Shown: piece after piece, positions 1-9,177 of the stretch
How positions within the stretch are numbered: the first letter of the stretch is position 1
Layout: the number at the start of each line of letters is the position of its first letter
DNA from: Companilactobacillus baiquanensis
GTDB lineage: Bacteria; Bacillota; Bacilli; Lactobacillales; Lactobacillaceae
Assembly: GCF_003946605.1 (NCBI RefSeq)
Contig: NZ_RHOQ01000001.1
Span: forward strand, 620,001-684,000
Length of the DNA: 64,000 nt
Reading direction: 5' to 3'
Translations under genes and position numbers: made by a program
The notes under the pieces: model-generated
The model's database searches: none
Told to the model about the DNA's origin: nothing
What the model saw: the letters and a program-made list of their open reading frames with translations, nothing else

Positions 1-428
1 TCTAGTGGTATTTCTTGTTGTAATACAATCAGTTTAGAATTTTTAATCTGTTCTTCAAAATCATCAAGTATTTGAGGTGTTAGTTCGTTATTAGCACCTT
101 TAACAACAATTATTCGATTATCTGATGAAGGATCTACAAAAATAGGAGCAACTCCGCTGTTTTGATTACCAACTCCAATACAACGTGTATCTATACCTAC
201 ATTTTGGAAATTTTCCAATTGTTCTTTTCCAAAATTGTCGTGACCAACCATTGTAATTAATGTTACCTTTGAGCCTAGTTTTGAGGCTGCCACTGCCTGA
301 TTAGCTCCTTTTCCTCCATATCCCAATTCAAACTCTGGGGCAGAAACTGTCTCACCTTCTACCGGCATTCTTTCCAAATATGTCATCATATCAATCATAT
401 TGGAACCGATAACTGTAATGTCGCTCAT
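1..428 (-). CDS. deoK: Deoxyribokinase/ribokinase (PfkB family), partial
   Basis: The reading frame starts at ATG 428 behind a GGGGGG ribosome binding site and runs off the left edge, so only the first ~142 residues are present. The N-terminus begins MSDITVIGSNMIDMMTYLER and carries the PfkB-family glycine motif GGKGANQAVAA at about residues 38-48. Such kinases phosphorylate the sugar at the 5-OH. The N-terminal sequence resembles enterobacterial DeoK as I remember it, and the genes upstream on the same strand (epimerase-like, permease, deoC) are those of a deoxyribose operon, so deoxyribose is the likelier substrate than ribose. The gap to the upstream gene is only 11 bp, so it is cotranscribed. 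Ribokinase remains the alternative. Confidence 0.85.
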   Translation of the reverse strand, partial: MSDITVIGSNMIDMMTYLERMPVEGETVSAPEFELGYGGKGANQAVAASKLGSKVTLITMVGHDNFGKEQLENFQNVGIDTRCIGVGNQNSGVAPIFVDPSSDNRIIVVKGANNELTPQILDDFEEQIKNSKLIVLQQEIPL

Positions 429-439
429 TATGATCCCCC

Positions 440-1459
440 CTAATTCTCTAATCCAGTAGTTACACTGAATTCACGTTTTTCTAATGGATCTAGGAAAATC
501 AAAGTTCCGGCTTTCTCTGCAGCATGATAACCTTCAGGTCTACTAGTACCAGGAAGAGCGAATGCAGCAACTTGTTGATCCGCATTATAGAGAATCCAAC
601 GAGTTACGATTGGAAATTCCGCTGTATTTATTTTTGTCATAAAGTTTTTACCATTTTCTAACTTCATTCTAAATTCAGCTGTATCACTATATTTGGACAA
701 ATCATCTGTAAAGAAAACAATTTCTGGATCGTATCTTGTTGCATCATCCAATTTATTAATAATTTTTCCTGAAGCTTTTAATTCTTCATTATATTTCAGC
801 CATTCTTCTGTTGGATGTACATGATCTGGAATACTCTCACGTAACTTAAAAGCATTGTCAGGTATACTTTGACCAATTTCAGCATTAGCACCATATGCAT
901 AATTCATATGGCACATATATTGAAGAGGCATTTTCTGATATTTAGATAAATTAGTAACACTCATCTTAATATCAAATAATCCACTATTTTTATTTAACAC
1001 AACACTGGGTTTAGCTAAATAATGATGGCCAAATCCTTTAACATATTCAAAAATACTACCTACTTTGATACGATCTTCATCAAATTCAATATATGCATCA
1101 CTCATTTTGGATGTTGGAAATTCACCATGTAGTTGATAGTTATCTTCTGGTCCAGGTGTACCATTAGCCAATAGACCTGATGAAAATTGGAAACATCCAT
1201 ATGTATCAGCAATTCCTTCACCTGGCATAGGTTGAGAAAACATATCTTTCATCTTGAGAGATTCTCCATCAAAAATGGCATCCCAAATTATCATTCCCAT
1301 ATAAGGCAAAAGTATCAAATACCCTCTAGAATTACTTATTTTTAAGCCTTCAACACCTGATGGATATACAAATGATTCAGCACTAAAATTGTCGTTTTCT
1401 AAAATTTTAAAGGGAGTGTCATTGAACAGTTTATGTGTTAAATGAATCGTATTTGTCAT
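440..1459 (-). CDS. DUF4432/aldose 1-epimerase-like protein (DeoX-like)
   Basis: This 339-residue cytosolic protein has no signal peptide. It looks like the DUF4432 branch of the galactose mutarotase-like beta-sandwich fold, which binds and may interconvert sugar anomers. It sits between the sugar permease and the kinase of a deoxyribose operon, where enterobacterial deo operons carry a protein of similar size (DeoX). A role in presenting the right anomer of deoxyribose to the kinase is therefore a reasonable inference but is not shown. ATG at 1459 is preceded by AAAGGAG. The stop codon is followed at once by the G-rich ribosome binding site of the kinase gene. Confidence 0.75.
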   Translation of the reverse strand: MTNTIHLTHKLFNDTPFKILENDNFSAESFVYPSGVEGLKISNSRGYLILLPYMGMIIWDAIFDGESLKMKDMFSQPMPGEGIADTYGCFQFSSGLLANGTPGPEDNYQLHGEFPTSKMSDAYIEFDEDRIKVGSIFEYVKGFGHHYLAKPSVVLNKNSGLFDIKMSVTNLSKYQKMPLQYMCHMNYAYGANAEIGQSIPDNAFKLRESIPDHVHPTEEWLKYNEELKASGKIINKLDDATRYDPEIVFFTDDLSKYSDTAEFRMKLENGKNFMTKINTAEFPIVTRWILYNADQQVAAFALPGTSRPEGYHAAEKAGTLIFLDPLEKREFSVTTGLEN

Positions 1460-1478
1460 TTTTAGGATCTCCTTTGGA

Positions 1479-2825
1479 TTACAAATTATTATGCTTTATT
1501 TGATCTACTGAATAGAAAAATACAACTACAAAACTTATTAAAGAAATAACAAATGAATAAGACATTGAATTCATCAAATCAGCTGCCAAACCTTGTACTA
1601 AAGGTAAAAATGCCCCACCGATAATTGACATAACAATAATTGCTCCAGCTGTCTCTGTATGTCTTTTATCTTGAACAGTATCAAGAGTTTTTGAATAAAT
1701 GGTTGCCCAACATGGTCCAAATAATCCACTAACCAAAACTGCTGCATATACAGCTGACATATTATGAACAAAAATGATATAGATTAATGATAATGATCCT
1801 GCAACACTGAACCATTTAAGAACTCTAGATGGCGAATATTTATCCATAAGCACATTGGCAATCATTTTACCAACAAAGAATGCTATATAGCTGTATACCA
1901 TAAACGTTGAGGCGTCTCGCTCATTAATATTAGAATTCAAACTCATTGCTAAACGGATAGTAAATGACCAAACCGCTGTCTGCATTCCGATATACATAAA
2001 TTGCGTCAAAATACCTTTTACAAATTCTTTATTATGAATTAAATATTTTAATGTTTCTGAAATTTTTGCCTCTTTAACTCCATTACCCTTAGTCTTACTC
2101 TTAGGAAATTCTGTCAGTGCAAAAATAATAATTGCGATAAGTAAAATAACAATAATATATTTATACGGTAATAAAGTTTTTTGTAGAGCCTGTTCACCAA
2201 AAGAAATTCTTGCTTGTCCAGTTAATCCACTCATTTGTTTATCTAGACTAGCTCCAGAATCAAAAATCATATATTTACCCATTAAAATTCCTGCAACCGC
2301 ACCAACTGGGTAAAATGTTTGAGAAATATTCAATCTTAATGTGGAACTTTTTTGTGGTCCAAGTAATGAACTATATGTATTAGCAGATGTTTCTAAGAAG
2401 CTCAAACCAATAGCAATCGCGAAAAGTGCCACTAAGAAAATGCTGTATGTAGCCATTGTTGAAGCTGGGAAAAATAAACTACATCCGACTGTATAAAATA
2501 GCAAACCAATTAGTATAGCTAATTTATAAGAAGTCTTTTTAATAACAAGTGAAGCTGGAATGGCGATAATGAAATATCCACCATAAAAAGCACTTTGAAC
2601 GAAAGCACTAGCAAAATTACTTAATGTAAAAATAGTTTTAAATTGAGTAATTAAAATATCATTTAAACTTGCTGCAGCACCCCACATAGGGAATAAACAT
2701 GATAATAAGATAAATTGAAAAATAGGAATTCTATTTAAATATCCGTCATCGTTTTCTTCTGCATGAAGCTTAAATAAATGAAATCCTTTTTTTCTTGTTT
2801 GATCGGTCGTGTCAGAACTGTTCAT
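1479..2825 (-). CDS. deoP: MFS sugar permease, FucP-type (probable deoxyribose permease)
   Basis: The 448-residue protein has about twelve hydrophobic segments after a ~35-residue polar N-terminus, and it matches the fucose permease (FHS) group of the major facilitator superfamily, which are proton-coupled sugar symporters. Directly upstream lies deoC and downstream the epimerase-like and kinase genes, so the natural substrate is 2-deoxyribose. ATG at 2825 follows ATGGAGG with good spacing. The gap to deoC is 17 bp. The gene symbol rests on operon context; another pentose or deoxyhexose cannot be excluded from sequence alone. Confidence 0.72.
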   Translation of the reverse strand: MNSSDTTDQTRKKGFHLFKLHAEENDDGYLNRIPIFQFILLSCLFPMWGAAASLNDILITQFKTIFTLSNFASAFVQSAFYGGYFIIAIPASLVIKKTSYKLAILIGLLFYTVGCSLFFPASTMATYSIFLVALFAIAIGLSFLETSANTYSSLLGPQKSSTLRLNISQTFYPVGAVAGILMGKYMIFDSGASLDKQMSGLTGQARISFGEQALQKTLLPYKYIIVILLIAIIIFALTEFPKSKTKGNGVKEAKISETLKYLIHNKEFVKGILTQFMYIGMQTAVWSFTIRLAMSLNSNINERDASTFMVYSYIAFFVGKMIANVLMDKYSPSRVLKWFSVAGSLSLIYIIFVHNMSAVYAAVLVSGLFGPCWATIYSKTLDTVQDKRHTETAGAIIVMSIIGGAFLPLVQGLAADLMNSMSYSFVISLISFVVVFFYSVDQIKHNNL

Positions 2826-2842
2826 TATTCATTCCTCCATTT

Positions 2843-3490
2843 CTACCCATTAACAATTTTCATACTTGCGCTAGTTCCTAATCTGGTTGCCCCTGCTTCT
2901 ATCATTTGCAAAGCTTCTTCTTTTGAATGAATTCCACCTGAAGCCTTAACACCAATCTTGTCTCCAACAACCTCTTTTAATAACGCAACATCTTCAACCG
3001 TAGCTCCCTTAGTAGAAAATCCAGTAGATGTCTTAACAAACTCTGCTCCTGAATTCATAACTAATTTGGTAGCAGTAACTTTTTCATCATTTGTAAGAAG
3101 TGCTGTTTCAATGATCACTTTCACTATTTTTTCTTGAGAATGTCCAATATCAACAACTGCTTTAATATCTTCTTCAACCTTTTCCAAGTTACCTGATTTC
3201 AATTCTCCAATATTTATTACCATATCTAATTCATCTGCGCCATCTTCCATGGCTTTTTTTGCTTCCGCAACTTTTATGGCCGTTGTATTTGCTCCTAATG
3301 GGAAACCAATTACAGTTGCAGTATGTACATCGGTCCCGGCAAGTGACTTATGTGCATGACTCACCCAATAAGGATTTATCATTACTGATGCAAAATCGTA
3401 TTCTTTTGCCTCTTTAATAATTTGATCTACATCTGATTCTGTTGAATCAGCTTTTAATAAAGTATGGTCAATATATTTTGAAAGTTTCAT
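2843..3490 (-). CDS. deoC: Deoxyribose-phosphate aldolase
   Basis: A full-length (215 residues) class I aldolase that cleaves 2-deoxyribose 5-phosphate to glyceraldehyde 3-phosphate and acetaldehyde in the cytosol. The Schiff-base lysine lies in [13 protein letters not shown] (K153), the proton-relay lysine in GVKASGGI (K182), and the acidic pair in DELDM (D86/D89). ATG at 3490 is preceded by AAAGGGG. It is the first gene of a four-gene operon (aldolase, permease, epimerase-like, kinase) that would take up deoxyribose and feed it into glycolysis. A promoter-like sequence lies 34-62 bp upstream of the start. Confidence 0.95.
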   Translation of the reverse strand: MKLSKYIDHTLLKADSTESDVDQIIKEAKEYDFASVMINPYWVSHAHKSLAGTDVHTATVIGFPLGANTTAIKVAEAKKAMEDGADELDMVINIGELKSGNLEKVEEDIKAVVDIGHSQEKIVKVIIETALLTNDEKVTATKLVMNSGAEFVKTSTGFSTKGATVEDVALLKEVVGDKIGVKASGGIHSKEEALQMIEAGATRLGTSASMKIVNG

Positions 3491-3523
3491 TTGTTGAAAC
3501 CCCTTTCATTGATTTGTAAGTTC

Positions 3524-3552
3524 ATAATATCATCTATTTTTACATTTGCAAA
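3524..3552 (-). promoter_or_regulatory. Probable deo operon promoter with flanking inverted repeat
   Basis: On the minus strand a -35-like TTTGCA (3547-3552) is followed 16 bp later by TATTAT (3525-3530). The arms TTCATAAT (3522-3529) and ATTATGAA (3558-3565) flank the promoter as an inverted repeat, a plausible site for a sugar-responsive repressor encoded outside the window. Confidence 0.45.
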
Positions 3553-3589
3553 CTTTTATTATGAAATTATGTTCAACAATCAACAAAAA

Positions 3590-3623
3590 AAGAACATGAA
3601 CCATTGATACGATTCATGTTCTT
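3590..3623 (-). terminator. Rho-independent terminator of the YczE-like gene
   Basis: An 11-bp perfect stem (AAGAACATGAA with its complement) and a 12-nt loop are followed on the minus strand by a run of six T. It lies 9 bp beyond the stop codon of the membrane-protein gene and separates it from the deo operon. Confidence 0.8.
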
Positions 3624-3631
3624 ACAATTTA

Positions 3632-4309
3632 TTATTTTTCTTCAACACTCTTAGTTTTAAAATTATGCTTCAAGCTAGGCCAGATTATTTTATCTGCCGT
3701 AGCAATTAAAATACCATTAAATAAAATAGAAAATAGTGTTCCAATATTTACTGAATAAATATTTCCTGTGACAAAAAAGGCAATAATAACAACTATTGTC
3801 GGTGGAATAAAGTCAATTATCTGTGCTGCGGTAGAATTTCCCTTTAAGTAAAAGAATCTCAAAATATTGGTTGTATCGTCATTAGGATGCATCACTATAT
3901 TTGCTCTTTGATAAAGTGAGATCGCTACACAGAAAAATACTATTCCTAAACATGATAACAATGCTCTTATAACGATTGGCAACGATGGTATTCCAGCATT
4001 ATTCAAAAAGTCTGTAAAAATATCGACAAAGGAACTAAAGAATAATATATAAAGAATTTCACCAATCAATCGTTTACCGTCAAATCGTCTAATCAAAAAT
4101 TGATTAGTTATAGCATTTAAGATACCAATTATACATAAAATCGTTCCCACGCTTAATCCAAAAATTTTATTCAAATTAACCGCTGATGCTGTCCAGATCC
4201 CGCTTCCCATATTTGCGGAGATACAAAGTCCATTCCCAAAAGCATTTAAAACCAACCCGATAATTAATCCTAATACTCGAGTCGTTACTGTATTTTTAAT
4301 ACAAATCAC
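3632..4309 (-). CDS. YczE/YyaS/YitT-like membrane protein
   Basis: About 225 residues with five or six hydrophobic segments and the pattern MGSGIWTASAVNL in the first third, as in the YczE/YyaS family of uncharacterised membrane proteins. The function is unknown. The gene lies 25 bp downstream of the surface-protein gene and shares its terminator, so the two probably form one transcript. The start is odd. The first in-frame candidate, GTG at 4309, overlaps the only Shine-Dalgarno (GGAG). The codon at the ideal distance from that GGAG is ATT at 4300, which gives an N-terminus of the form xKNTVTTRV. Either an ATT start or a weakly initiated GTG start must be used. Confidence 0.65.
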   Translation of the reverse strand: MICIKNTVTTRVLGLIIGLVLNAFGNGLCISANMGSGIWTASAVNLNKIFGLSVGTILCIIGILNAITNQFLIRRFDGKRLIGEILYILFFSSFVDIFTDFLNNAGIPSLPIVIRALLSCLGIVFFCVAISLYQRANIVMHPNDDTTNILRFFYLKGNSTAAQIIDFIPPTIVVIIAFFVTGNIYSVNIGTLFSILFNGILIATADKIIWPSLKHNFKTKSVEEK

Positions 4310-4334
4310 TCCAAACTACTAACAAGTATACTAC

Positions 4335-6281
4335 TTATACGCTGGCTACTTCAGTCCAAGTTAGTTTGGTAGTATAACTTCCCGGCTTAACATCCGAAGA
4401 ATTAAAATAAAGCTTCAAGCCTTCATTTTTATACCAAGAAAGCGAGTGCGCACTTTCACCTTCATTTCCAAAGGTTAGATAAACATTATTTTTTGATAAA
4501 TCAGTATAATTCCCATCTGAATAGTAATACTTCAAACTAACCGGCAAAATGATATTTTGATCTTTGGTATTTCTAAAGTAATCATCTTGGGATAATTTTA
4601 TGGTAACTTCTTTTTTATTACGTCTTTGGTCATCCACCTCTACTACCGGGTCATCAACGTTATTGTGATTTATCCGATCAACACTTTGACCCTCTTGTAC
4701 AAAATGGTGTGTTCCAAATTCAATATTATGGGCAGTTAGCTTTAAAAGGTTATCGAATAAATTAAGAGTGAGCGGCAGACCCGCTTGTTGGTAAAATAAT
4801 CCATCAGAATCAGTTCCCTTAATGAATGGGGTCGAAACAAATTCCTCTTTGGCAGTGGGCCCCATAGTTAAACTTATTTCAATACTATGATAATCGATCC
4901 CTAAAAAATTGATCTTTGAAATTTCTAAAATATTATTTTTGACAGAATATTGAGTCGAATCAATTAATTTATCATCAACCCAAATTTTTTGGATACTCAT
5001 ATTCTTATAAAGCGGCAGAATAAAACTCGCATCATTTAAAGAGGATTCACTACTTTCGTTAAATAGTTGCGATTTTATACTAATAACATCCCCACTAACA
5101 ACATTACTCAAAAATGTATCTGACTTATCAAATGAATTATCTTCATAGGTCAAATTACCGATTGAATCGTTCATGACTATTTTAGGACTGCCAGAAGATT
5201 CGACCGTCAAAGTCGCATGACTGGTAGTTAATTTTTGGGAATTGGTTCGTTCGTTGATTTTAATTTCTGCAAAGTATTGAGTACCATCATCAGGCAATTT
5301 GGCTGGAGGTGTCGTATAACTAATACCTGATTCAGCTACCTTAACTGGAGTACTATTTTGAACCTTATACCAATTTATACTAGTTTGTTGCTGATCAATA
5401 TTACCTCTGATTTTAAAAGTAGCTGTTTTACCGGACTTAATTGTCTGCGAATCAAGACCACCACCAACTTCAATTTCAAAAGAAGAAGTTATATTATTAT
5501 TCGAGTTTCCTTCCTCATCATTTGCCGTTGCAGTAATTAATAGTTTTCCCGAATTACCAACATTATTCGCTGTTATAAGTCCCGTGTCAGGATCAATTTT
5601 GGCTAAATTATCATTACTACTAGACCAAGTTATTCTATTTGTTGAATTAAATGGAATTAATTGCGCATGAGCATATACCGAACTATTATTATCCTTCATG
5701 TTATACAAATAAGAATCGTCAACTTCAGTTTTAATACCCGTCGCTGGAACCTCAAAATCAGTAAACGAAACCATTGCTAAATTAGAATATATTACAGTCG
5801 AAGGAAACGTATTCCAAGTTACTTGTTGTTGGTAGTATCTGGTCCGTTTCACTTCTTCTTTAATTTTCAAATTTTTATTAGTTCCACCATCTTCTTTACT
5901 TATTGGAATCCAGTTTTTGTCATAGTACGGGCGGTAATACCACTGATATTTGGGGCGGGCAAACCAATTAGACCAAGAAGAAAGAGCTGATCGATCCGAG
6001 TCTGTATATAAAGTAACTGTCGAACCCATTTTGGCGTATGTTTCTTTAGTGGGCTGCTTCCTATATCCTGCACTCAATAAAGCTCCTAAAACACTACCAG
6101 GGATCGGGGTTGGTGTCTCATATGGCTCTACACTATCTAAGTCTCGAAAATTAGGTTTTTTAATGGATGTTTTCTCAACTTCACTTGCATTTACTACAAT
6201 GTTTCCTCTGTCCTCTGAAAAAATGAGTAGTAAAATCATATTCAATAAAATAAAAACGGATAAGAATATGCATTTTTTCAT
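4335..6281 (-). CDS. Secreted surface protein, Ig-like domains, degenerate WxL-type C-terminus
   Basis: The 648-residue protein starts with a signal peptide (MKK, then a hydrophobic stretch to about residue 32). Around residues 185-275 there is a bacterial Ig-like (BIG2-type) domain with the pattern ITWSSSNDNLAKIDPDTGLIT. A second beta-rich module follows at about 275-365. The C-terminus ends PGSYTTKLTWTEVASV, which aligns with the last strand of WxL cell-wall-binding domains, but the hallmark tryptophan-x-leucine is W-T-E. No LPxTG motif or C-terminal anchor is visible. It is probably a cell-surface protein held non-covalently, or a WxL protein losing its wall-binding module. ATG at 6281 follows AGGTG. 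It is the first gene of a two-gene unit with the YczE-like gene. Confidence 0.7.
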   Translation of the reverse strand: MKKCIFLSVFILLNMILLLIFSEDRGNIVVNASEVEKTSIKKPNFRDLDSVEPYETPTPIPGSVLGALLSAGYRKQPTKETYAKMGSTVTLYTDSDRSALSSWSNWFARPKYQWYYRPYYDKNWIPISKEDGGTNKNLKIKEEVKRTRYYQQQVTWNTFPSTVIYSNLAMVSFTDFEVPATGIKTEVDDSYLYNMKDNNSSVYAHAQLIPFNSTNRITWSSSNDNLAKIDPDTGLITANNVGNSGKLLITATANDEEGNSNNNITSSFEIEVGGGLDSQTIKSGKTATFKIRGNIDQQQTSINWYKVQNSTPVKVAESGISYTTPPAKLPDDGTQYFAEIKINERTNSQKLTTSHATLTVESSGSPKIVMNDSIGNLTYEDNSFDKSDTFLSNVVSGDVISIKSQLFNESSESSLNDASFILPLYKNMSIQKIWVDDKLIDSTQYSVKNNILEISKINFLGIDYHSIEISLTMGPTAKEEFVSTPFIKGTDSDGLFYQQAGLPLTLNLFDNLLKLTAHNIEFGTHHFVQEGQSVDRINHNNVDDPVVEVDDQRRNKKEVTIKLSQDDYFRNTKDQNIILPVSLKYYYSDGNYTDLSKNNVYLTFGNEGESAHSLSWYKNEGLKLYFNSSDVKPGSYTTKLTWTEVASV

Positions 6282-6410
6282 ATTAACACCTTCTATATTT
6301 TATATTTCAATATAATAATATGATTATAGTATCTATAACCGTATTCAAATGTTAACATGAATCATTTCGTTTATCATTTCATTTTACATAATATTGGTCT
6401 AGAACAAAAA

Positions 6411-6432
6411 AACACTCTCAAATTTGAGAATG
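6411..6432. terminator. Bidirectional terminator hairpin
   Basis: Stem ACATTCTCAAA/TTTGAGAGTGT (one G-T pair) is flanked by T runs on both strands. It lies just past the quinone-oxidoreductase remnant on the minus strand and upstream of the surface-protein gene. Confidence 0.75.
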
Positions 6433-6442
6433 TTTTTTTTAT

Positions 6443-6665
6443 TTAAATAACTACAACAACTTTTCTAAAACTATTTTTACCCTCCAAAAACTCATGTGCC
6501 AGTTGAACTTCACTCAATTTAAAAATTTTAGTTGGAGCTACATTAATTTTTTTCTGATCAATAAAATTTAAAAGTTCTTGTAATAATTGTTTGTCTATTT
6601 GTCCAGAGTAATAGAGTAAATTTGACGTTTGGAGAACCAGGTTCATTAACAATTACTGCTTTCAT
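6443..6665 (-). pseudogene. Remnant of a zinc-type NADPH:quinone oxidoreductase
   Basis: An ATG at 6665 begins MKAVIVNEPGSPNVKF, the classical N-terminus of medium-chain quinone oxidoreductases. After about 15 residues the frame changes, and a second frame continues LLYYSGQIDKQLLQELLNF and ends HEFLEGKNSFRKVVVVI, the classical C-terminus of the same family. Roughly 240 central residues, including the nucleotide-binding domain, are missing. This looks like one gene collapsed by an internal out-of-frame deletion near 6620. The 69-residue frame that uses a TTG start at 6652 is part of the remnant, not a real gene. A functional relative of the family lies at 57587-58582. Confidence 0.8.
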
Positions 6666-6666
6666 T

Positions 6667-8193
6667 TTAATCACGTTTGATTAAATTGTGTTTTACTAAA
6701 TAGTTATGTGCAACTTTAGAGGCTTTTTCGTGTTTAACAGATACGAGATAATTCATTTTCTGCATATCCTCAACACTGATTTTACCTGCTAATTTATTCA
6801 GAGTTGTTTTCAATTCTGGATATTTAGTAATAAATTTCTCAGATACCAATGGTGCTCCTTGATATGGTGGGAAAAATTCTTTGTTATCTTTTAATGCTAC
6901 CAAATCATATTCTTTAATCTGCGGATCAGTTGTATAACCATCGACTAAATTAACTTTATTATTAGCGATAGCTTTATACCTGATTGAGGATTCCATCGTT
7001 TTAGCACTGGCAAACTCTAAATTGTAGGCTTTACTGATTCCTGGATAACCATCTTTTAATTGATAAAAATCAGGATCAAATCCAGCATGAATCTTATTTT
7101 CCACTTTGATCAAATCAGAAACAGTTTTGAGATCATATTTCTTAGCGAAACCTCGTTTAACGACTAATGCATATCCATTCTCGTATTTCATTGGTTTGAG
7201 ATATTCTAGACCTTCTTGATTCTTCAAAAGTTTTTTAGCCAATTCATACGTCGCTTTTGGATCATGGCTGGCACTCTTATTAGTTTTAACTAGTGATTCC
7301 AAAACTGTACCCGTGAATTCCGGATAAATGTCGATCGAACCAGATTTTAAGGCTTTATACAAGAAAGATGTGCCACCAAAATTCGGTTTAATTGAAACTT
7401 TCATATTAGGGTGATCATTTTCAATTAATTCTTTATACATATTGATCAATATTTCTGGTTCACTACCCATTTTACCCGCAATAGTAATGGAAACTTTAGG
7501 CTGCTCGATTGCTCTATATCCAAAATAGCCACCCATCAAAACAATTACGGTTGAAAAAATAATTCCAATTTTTCGTAGAGAAAGTTTTGAGATTCCCTTT
7601 ATTAAAGCACTAAATATCAATGCCAAAATGGCTGAAAATACCGCTCCAATAATCAATAAGGCGTTATTGTTAGTTTCAATACCTAACAAAATATAAGTAC
7701 CTAAACCACCAGCACCGATAAGTGCGGCTAGAGTTGCTGTTCCAATGATCATTACCATAGCAATTCTAAGTCCTGAAATAATCATCGGCATAGCTAAGGG
7801 AATTTCGATCTTTACTAATTTCTTATTTCTTGAGAGACCAAAAGCTTCTGCAGCTTCTTCTAAATTTGGATCAATTGTCGTTAATCCAGAATACGTATTT
7901 TGAAAAATCGGCATGACAGCGTATAAAACTAATGCAATGACTGATGGAACTGTCCCAATACCCACAATTGGAATCAAAATACCTAACAATGCTAAACTGG
8001 GGATGGTTTGCAAGACACTAGTTATCTGCAAGATCACTTCAGCAATTTTTTTATGATTCATCAAAATTATTGCCAATGGAATTGCTATAACCGCAGCAAT
8101 CAAAAGTGAAACTAGTGAGATAGTAATATGCTGACCGATAGAATTTAAAATATCATTACCTTGAGTTTTTAAAATGTGAATAATACTATTCAT
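6667..8193 (-). CDS. ABC transporter permease fused to substrate-binding protein (EgtU/OpuC type)
   Basis: About 508 residues. The first ~210 form a five- or six-helix permease with the EAA-like loop EEAAEAFGLSRNKKL. After one more membrane helix (about 210-230) comes an extracellular OpuAC/ProX-type binding domain. This fused architecture is known from glycine betaine/choline/carnitine transporters and from the ergothioneine importer EgtU of Streptococcus pneumoniae. The ligand cannot be decided by eye. I chose ATG 8193, which overlaps the ATPase stop codon by 8 bp (translational coupling), over ATG 8205, which sits directly on its ribosome binding site. The facing regulatory gene is an Rrf2 regulator, which favours a redox-linked ligand over a plain osmoprotectant. 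Confidence 0.82.
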   Translation of the reverse strand: MNSIIHILKTQGNDILNSIGQHITISLVSLLIAAVIAIPLAIILMNHKKIAEVILQITSVLQTIPSLALLGILIPIVGIGTVPSVIALVLYAVMPIFQNTYSGLTTIDPNLEEAAEAFGLSRNKKLVKIEIPLAMPMIISGLRIAMVMIIGTATLAALIGAGGLGTYILLGIETNNNALLIIGAVFSAILALIFSALIKGISKLSLRKIGIIFSTVIVLMGGYFGYRAIEQPKVSITIAGKMGSEPEILINMYKELIENDHPNMKVSIKPNFGGTSFLYKALKSGSIDIYPEFTGTVLESLVKTNKSASHDPKATYELAKKLLKNQEGLEYLKPMKYENGYALVVKRGFAKKYDLKTVSDLIKVENKIHAGFDPDFYQLKDGYPGISKAYNLEFASAKTMESSIRYKAIANNKVNLVDGYTTDPQIKEYDLVALKDNKEFFPPYQGAPLVSEKFITKYPELKTTLNKLAGKISVEDMQKMNYLVSVKHEKASKVAHNYLVKHNLIKRD

Positions 8194-9130
8194 CTTTTTC
8201 ACCATCCCTTGCTAGATAATTCAGTAAACTTTGGATGGTTAATTTCCACACTTTACCATTAGAACTTTCAACCAAGGCAGATTTCTTATTTCTTAATATT
8301 TGAGCCAAATCAGAAATATTGTCTTCCTCATTTAAATCAGGTTCTTGGTAATCAACTTCCTGACAATTTTGACTATCAATAATTAATTTTATTTTTTTAT
8401 CATCATTATGTTGATTTCTAAAAAAACCGTTAACAAAAGAGTTTTTAGGGTTATGAATGATCTCATCACGCGTACCAATTTGTTCTAAGTGACCCATTCT
8501 CATAATTGCAATCGTGTTGCCTAGTCGTAACGCTTCATTCATATCATGGGTAACAAAAATAAATGTAGTTTTCATTTCTTGATGCAGTTTTAAAACTAAT
8601 TCTTGTAGTTGATTACGAGATATTGGATCCAACGCACTAAAGGGTTCATCCATCAAAACTATTTTAGGATTAGATGCTAAGGCACGAATAATTCCGACCC
8701 GTTGCTGTTCTCCACCGGATAATTCTCGTGGAAATCTTTTAGCATATTCTTGGGGAATACCAACTTTGTCCAATAGATCCATTGCCGACTTATGGCGTTT
8801 TTCTCTGGACCATTTTAAAGATTCGGGTTGAATCGTTATATTTTCTTCAATCGTCATATTTGGGAATAGAGCGATATTTTGTAAAACATATCCCATCTTT
8901 AAACGCATTTCTTGCAAGTTCAAATTTTCAATATTTTGACCATCAATTAAAATTTCACCAGATGTTTGTTTAATGAGCCTATTGATCATCTTTAAAGTAG
9001 TAGTTTTACCACTACCACTAGGTCCAACTAAAACAAAAAAATCGCCATCATTTATTTGAAGATTTAAATCGCTAATAGCTGTATTCTCGTTGTTCTCATA
9101 CTTTTTATAGACGTTCTTAAATTCAATCAT
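8186..9130 (-). CDS. ABC transporter ATP-binding protein (EgtV/OpuCA/ProV type)
   Basis: A 314-residue ATPase with Walker A GPSGSGKTTT (about 36-45), signature LSGGEQQR (about 137-144) and Walker B IVLMDEP (about 157-163). The C-terminal ~80 residues are a shortened accessory region in place of the usual tandem CBS pair. It energises uptake through the fused permease/binding protein encoded just downstream. ATG at 9130 is preceded by AAAAGGGG. A near-consensus promoter (TTGACA, 17 bp, TATTGT) lies 48-76 bp upstream, and a dyad resembling one in the facing Rrf2 promoter lies between this promoter and the gene. Confidence 0.88.
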   Translation of the reverse strand: MIEFKNVYKKYENNENTAISDLNLQINDGDFFVLVGPSGSGKTTTLKMINRLIKQTSGEILIDGQNIENLNLQEMRLKMGYVLQNIALFPNMTIEENITIQPESLKWSREKRHKSAMDLLDKVGIPQEYAKRFPRELSGGEQQRVGIIRALASNPKIVLMDEPFSALDPISRNQLQELVLKLHQEMKTTFIFVTHDMNEALRLGNTIAIMRMGHLEQIGTRDEIIHNPKNSFVNGFFRNQHNDDKKIKLIIDSQNCQEVDYQEPDLNEEDNISDLAQILRNKKSALVESSNGKVWKLTIQSLLNYLARDGEKDE

Positions 9131-9156
9131 ATATGCCCCTTTTATAGCATAATTGT

Positions 9157-9173
9157 GTAATCCAATAAGTTAC
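9157..9173. promoter_or_regulatory. Candidate Rrf2 operator in the transporter leader
   Basis: A 17-bp dyad of the form GTAA-N9-TTAC lies just downstream of the -10 of the transporter promoter. It matches 13 of 17 positions of a dyad placed equivalently on the facing side (9267-9283), which suggests one regulator acts on both promoters. Confidence 0.45.
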
Positions 9174-9177
9174 AATC

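Noticed and set aside
6443..6652. 69-residue TTG-start frame as an independent gene
   Set aside because: It is the C-terminus of a quinone oxidoreductase with the true N-terminus in another frame just upstream; treated as a pseudogene.
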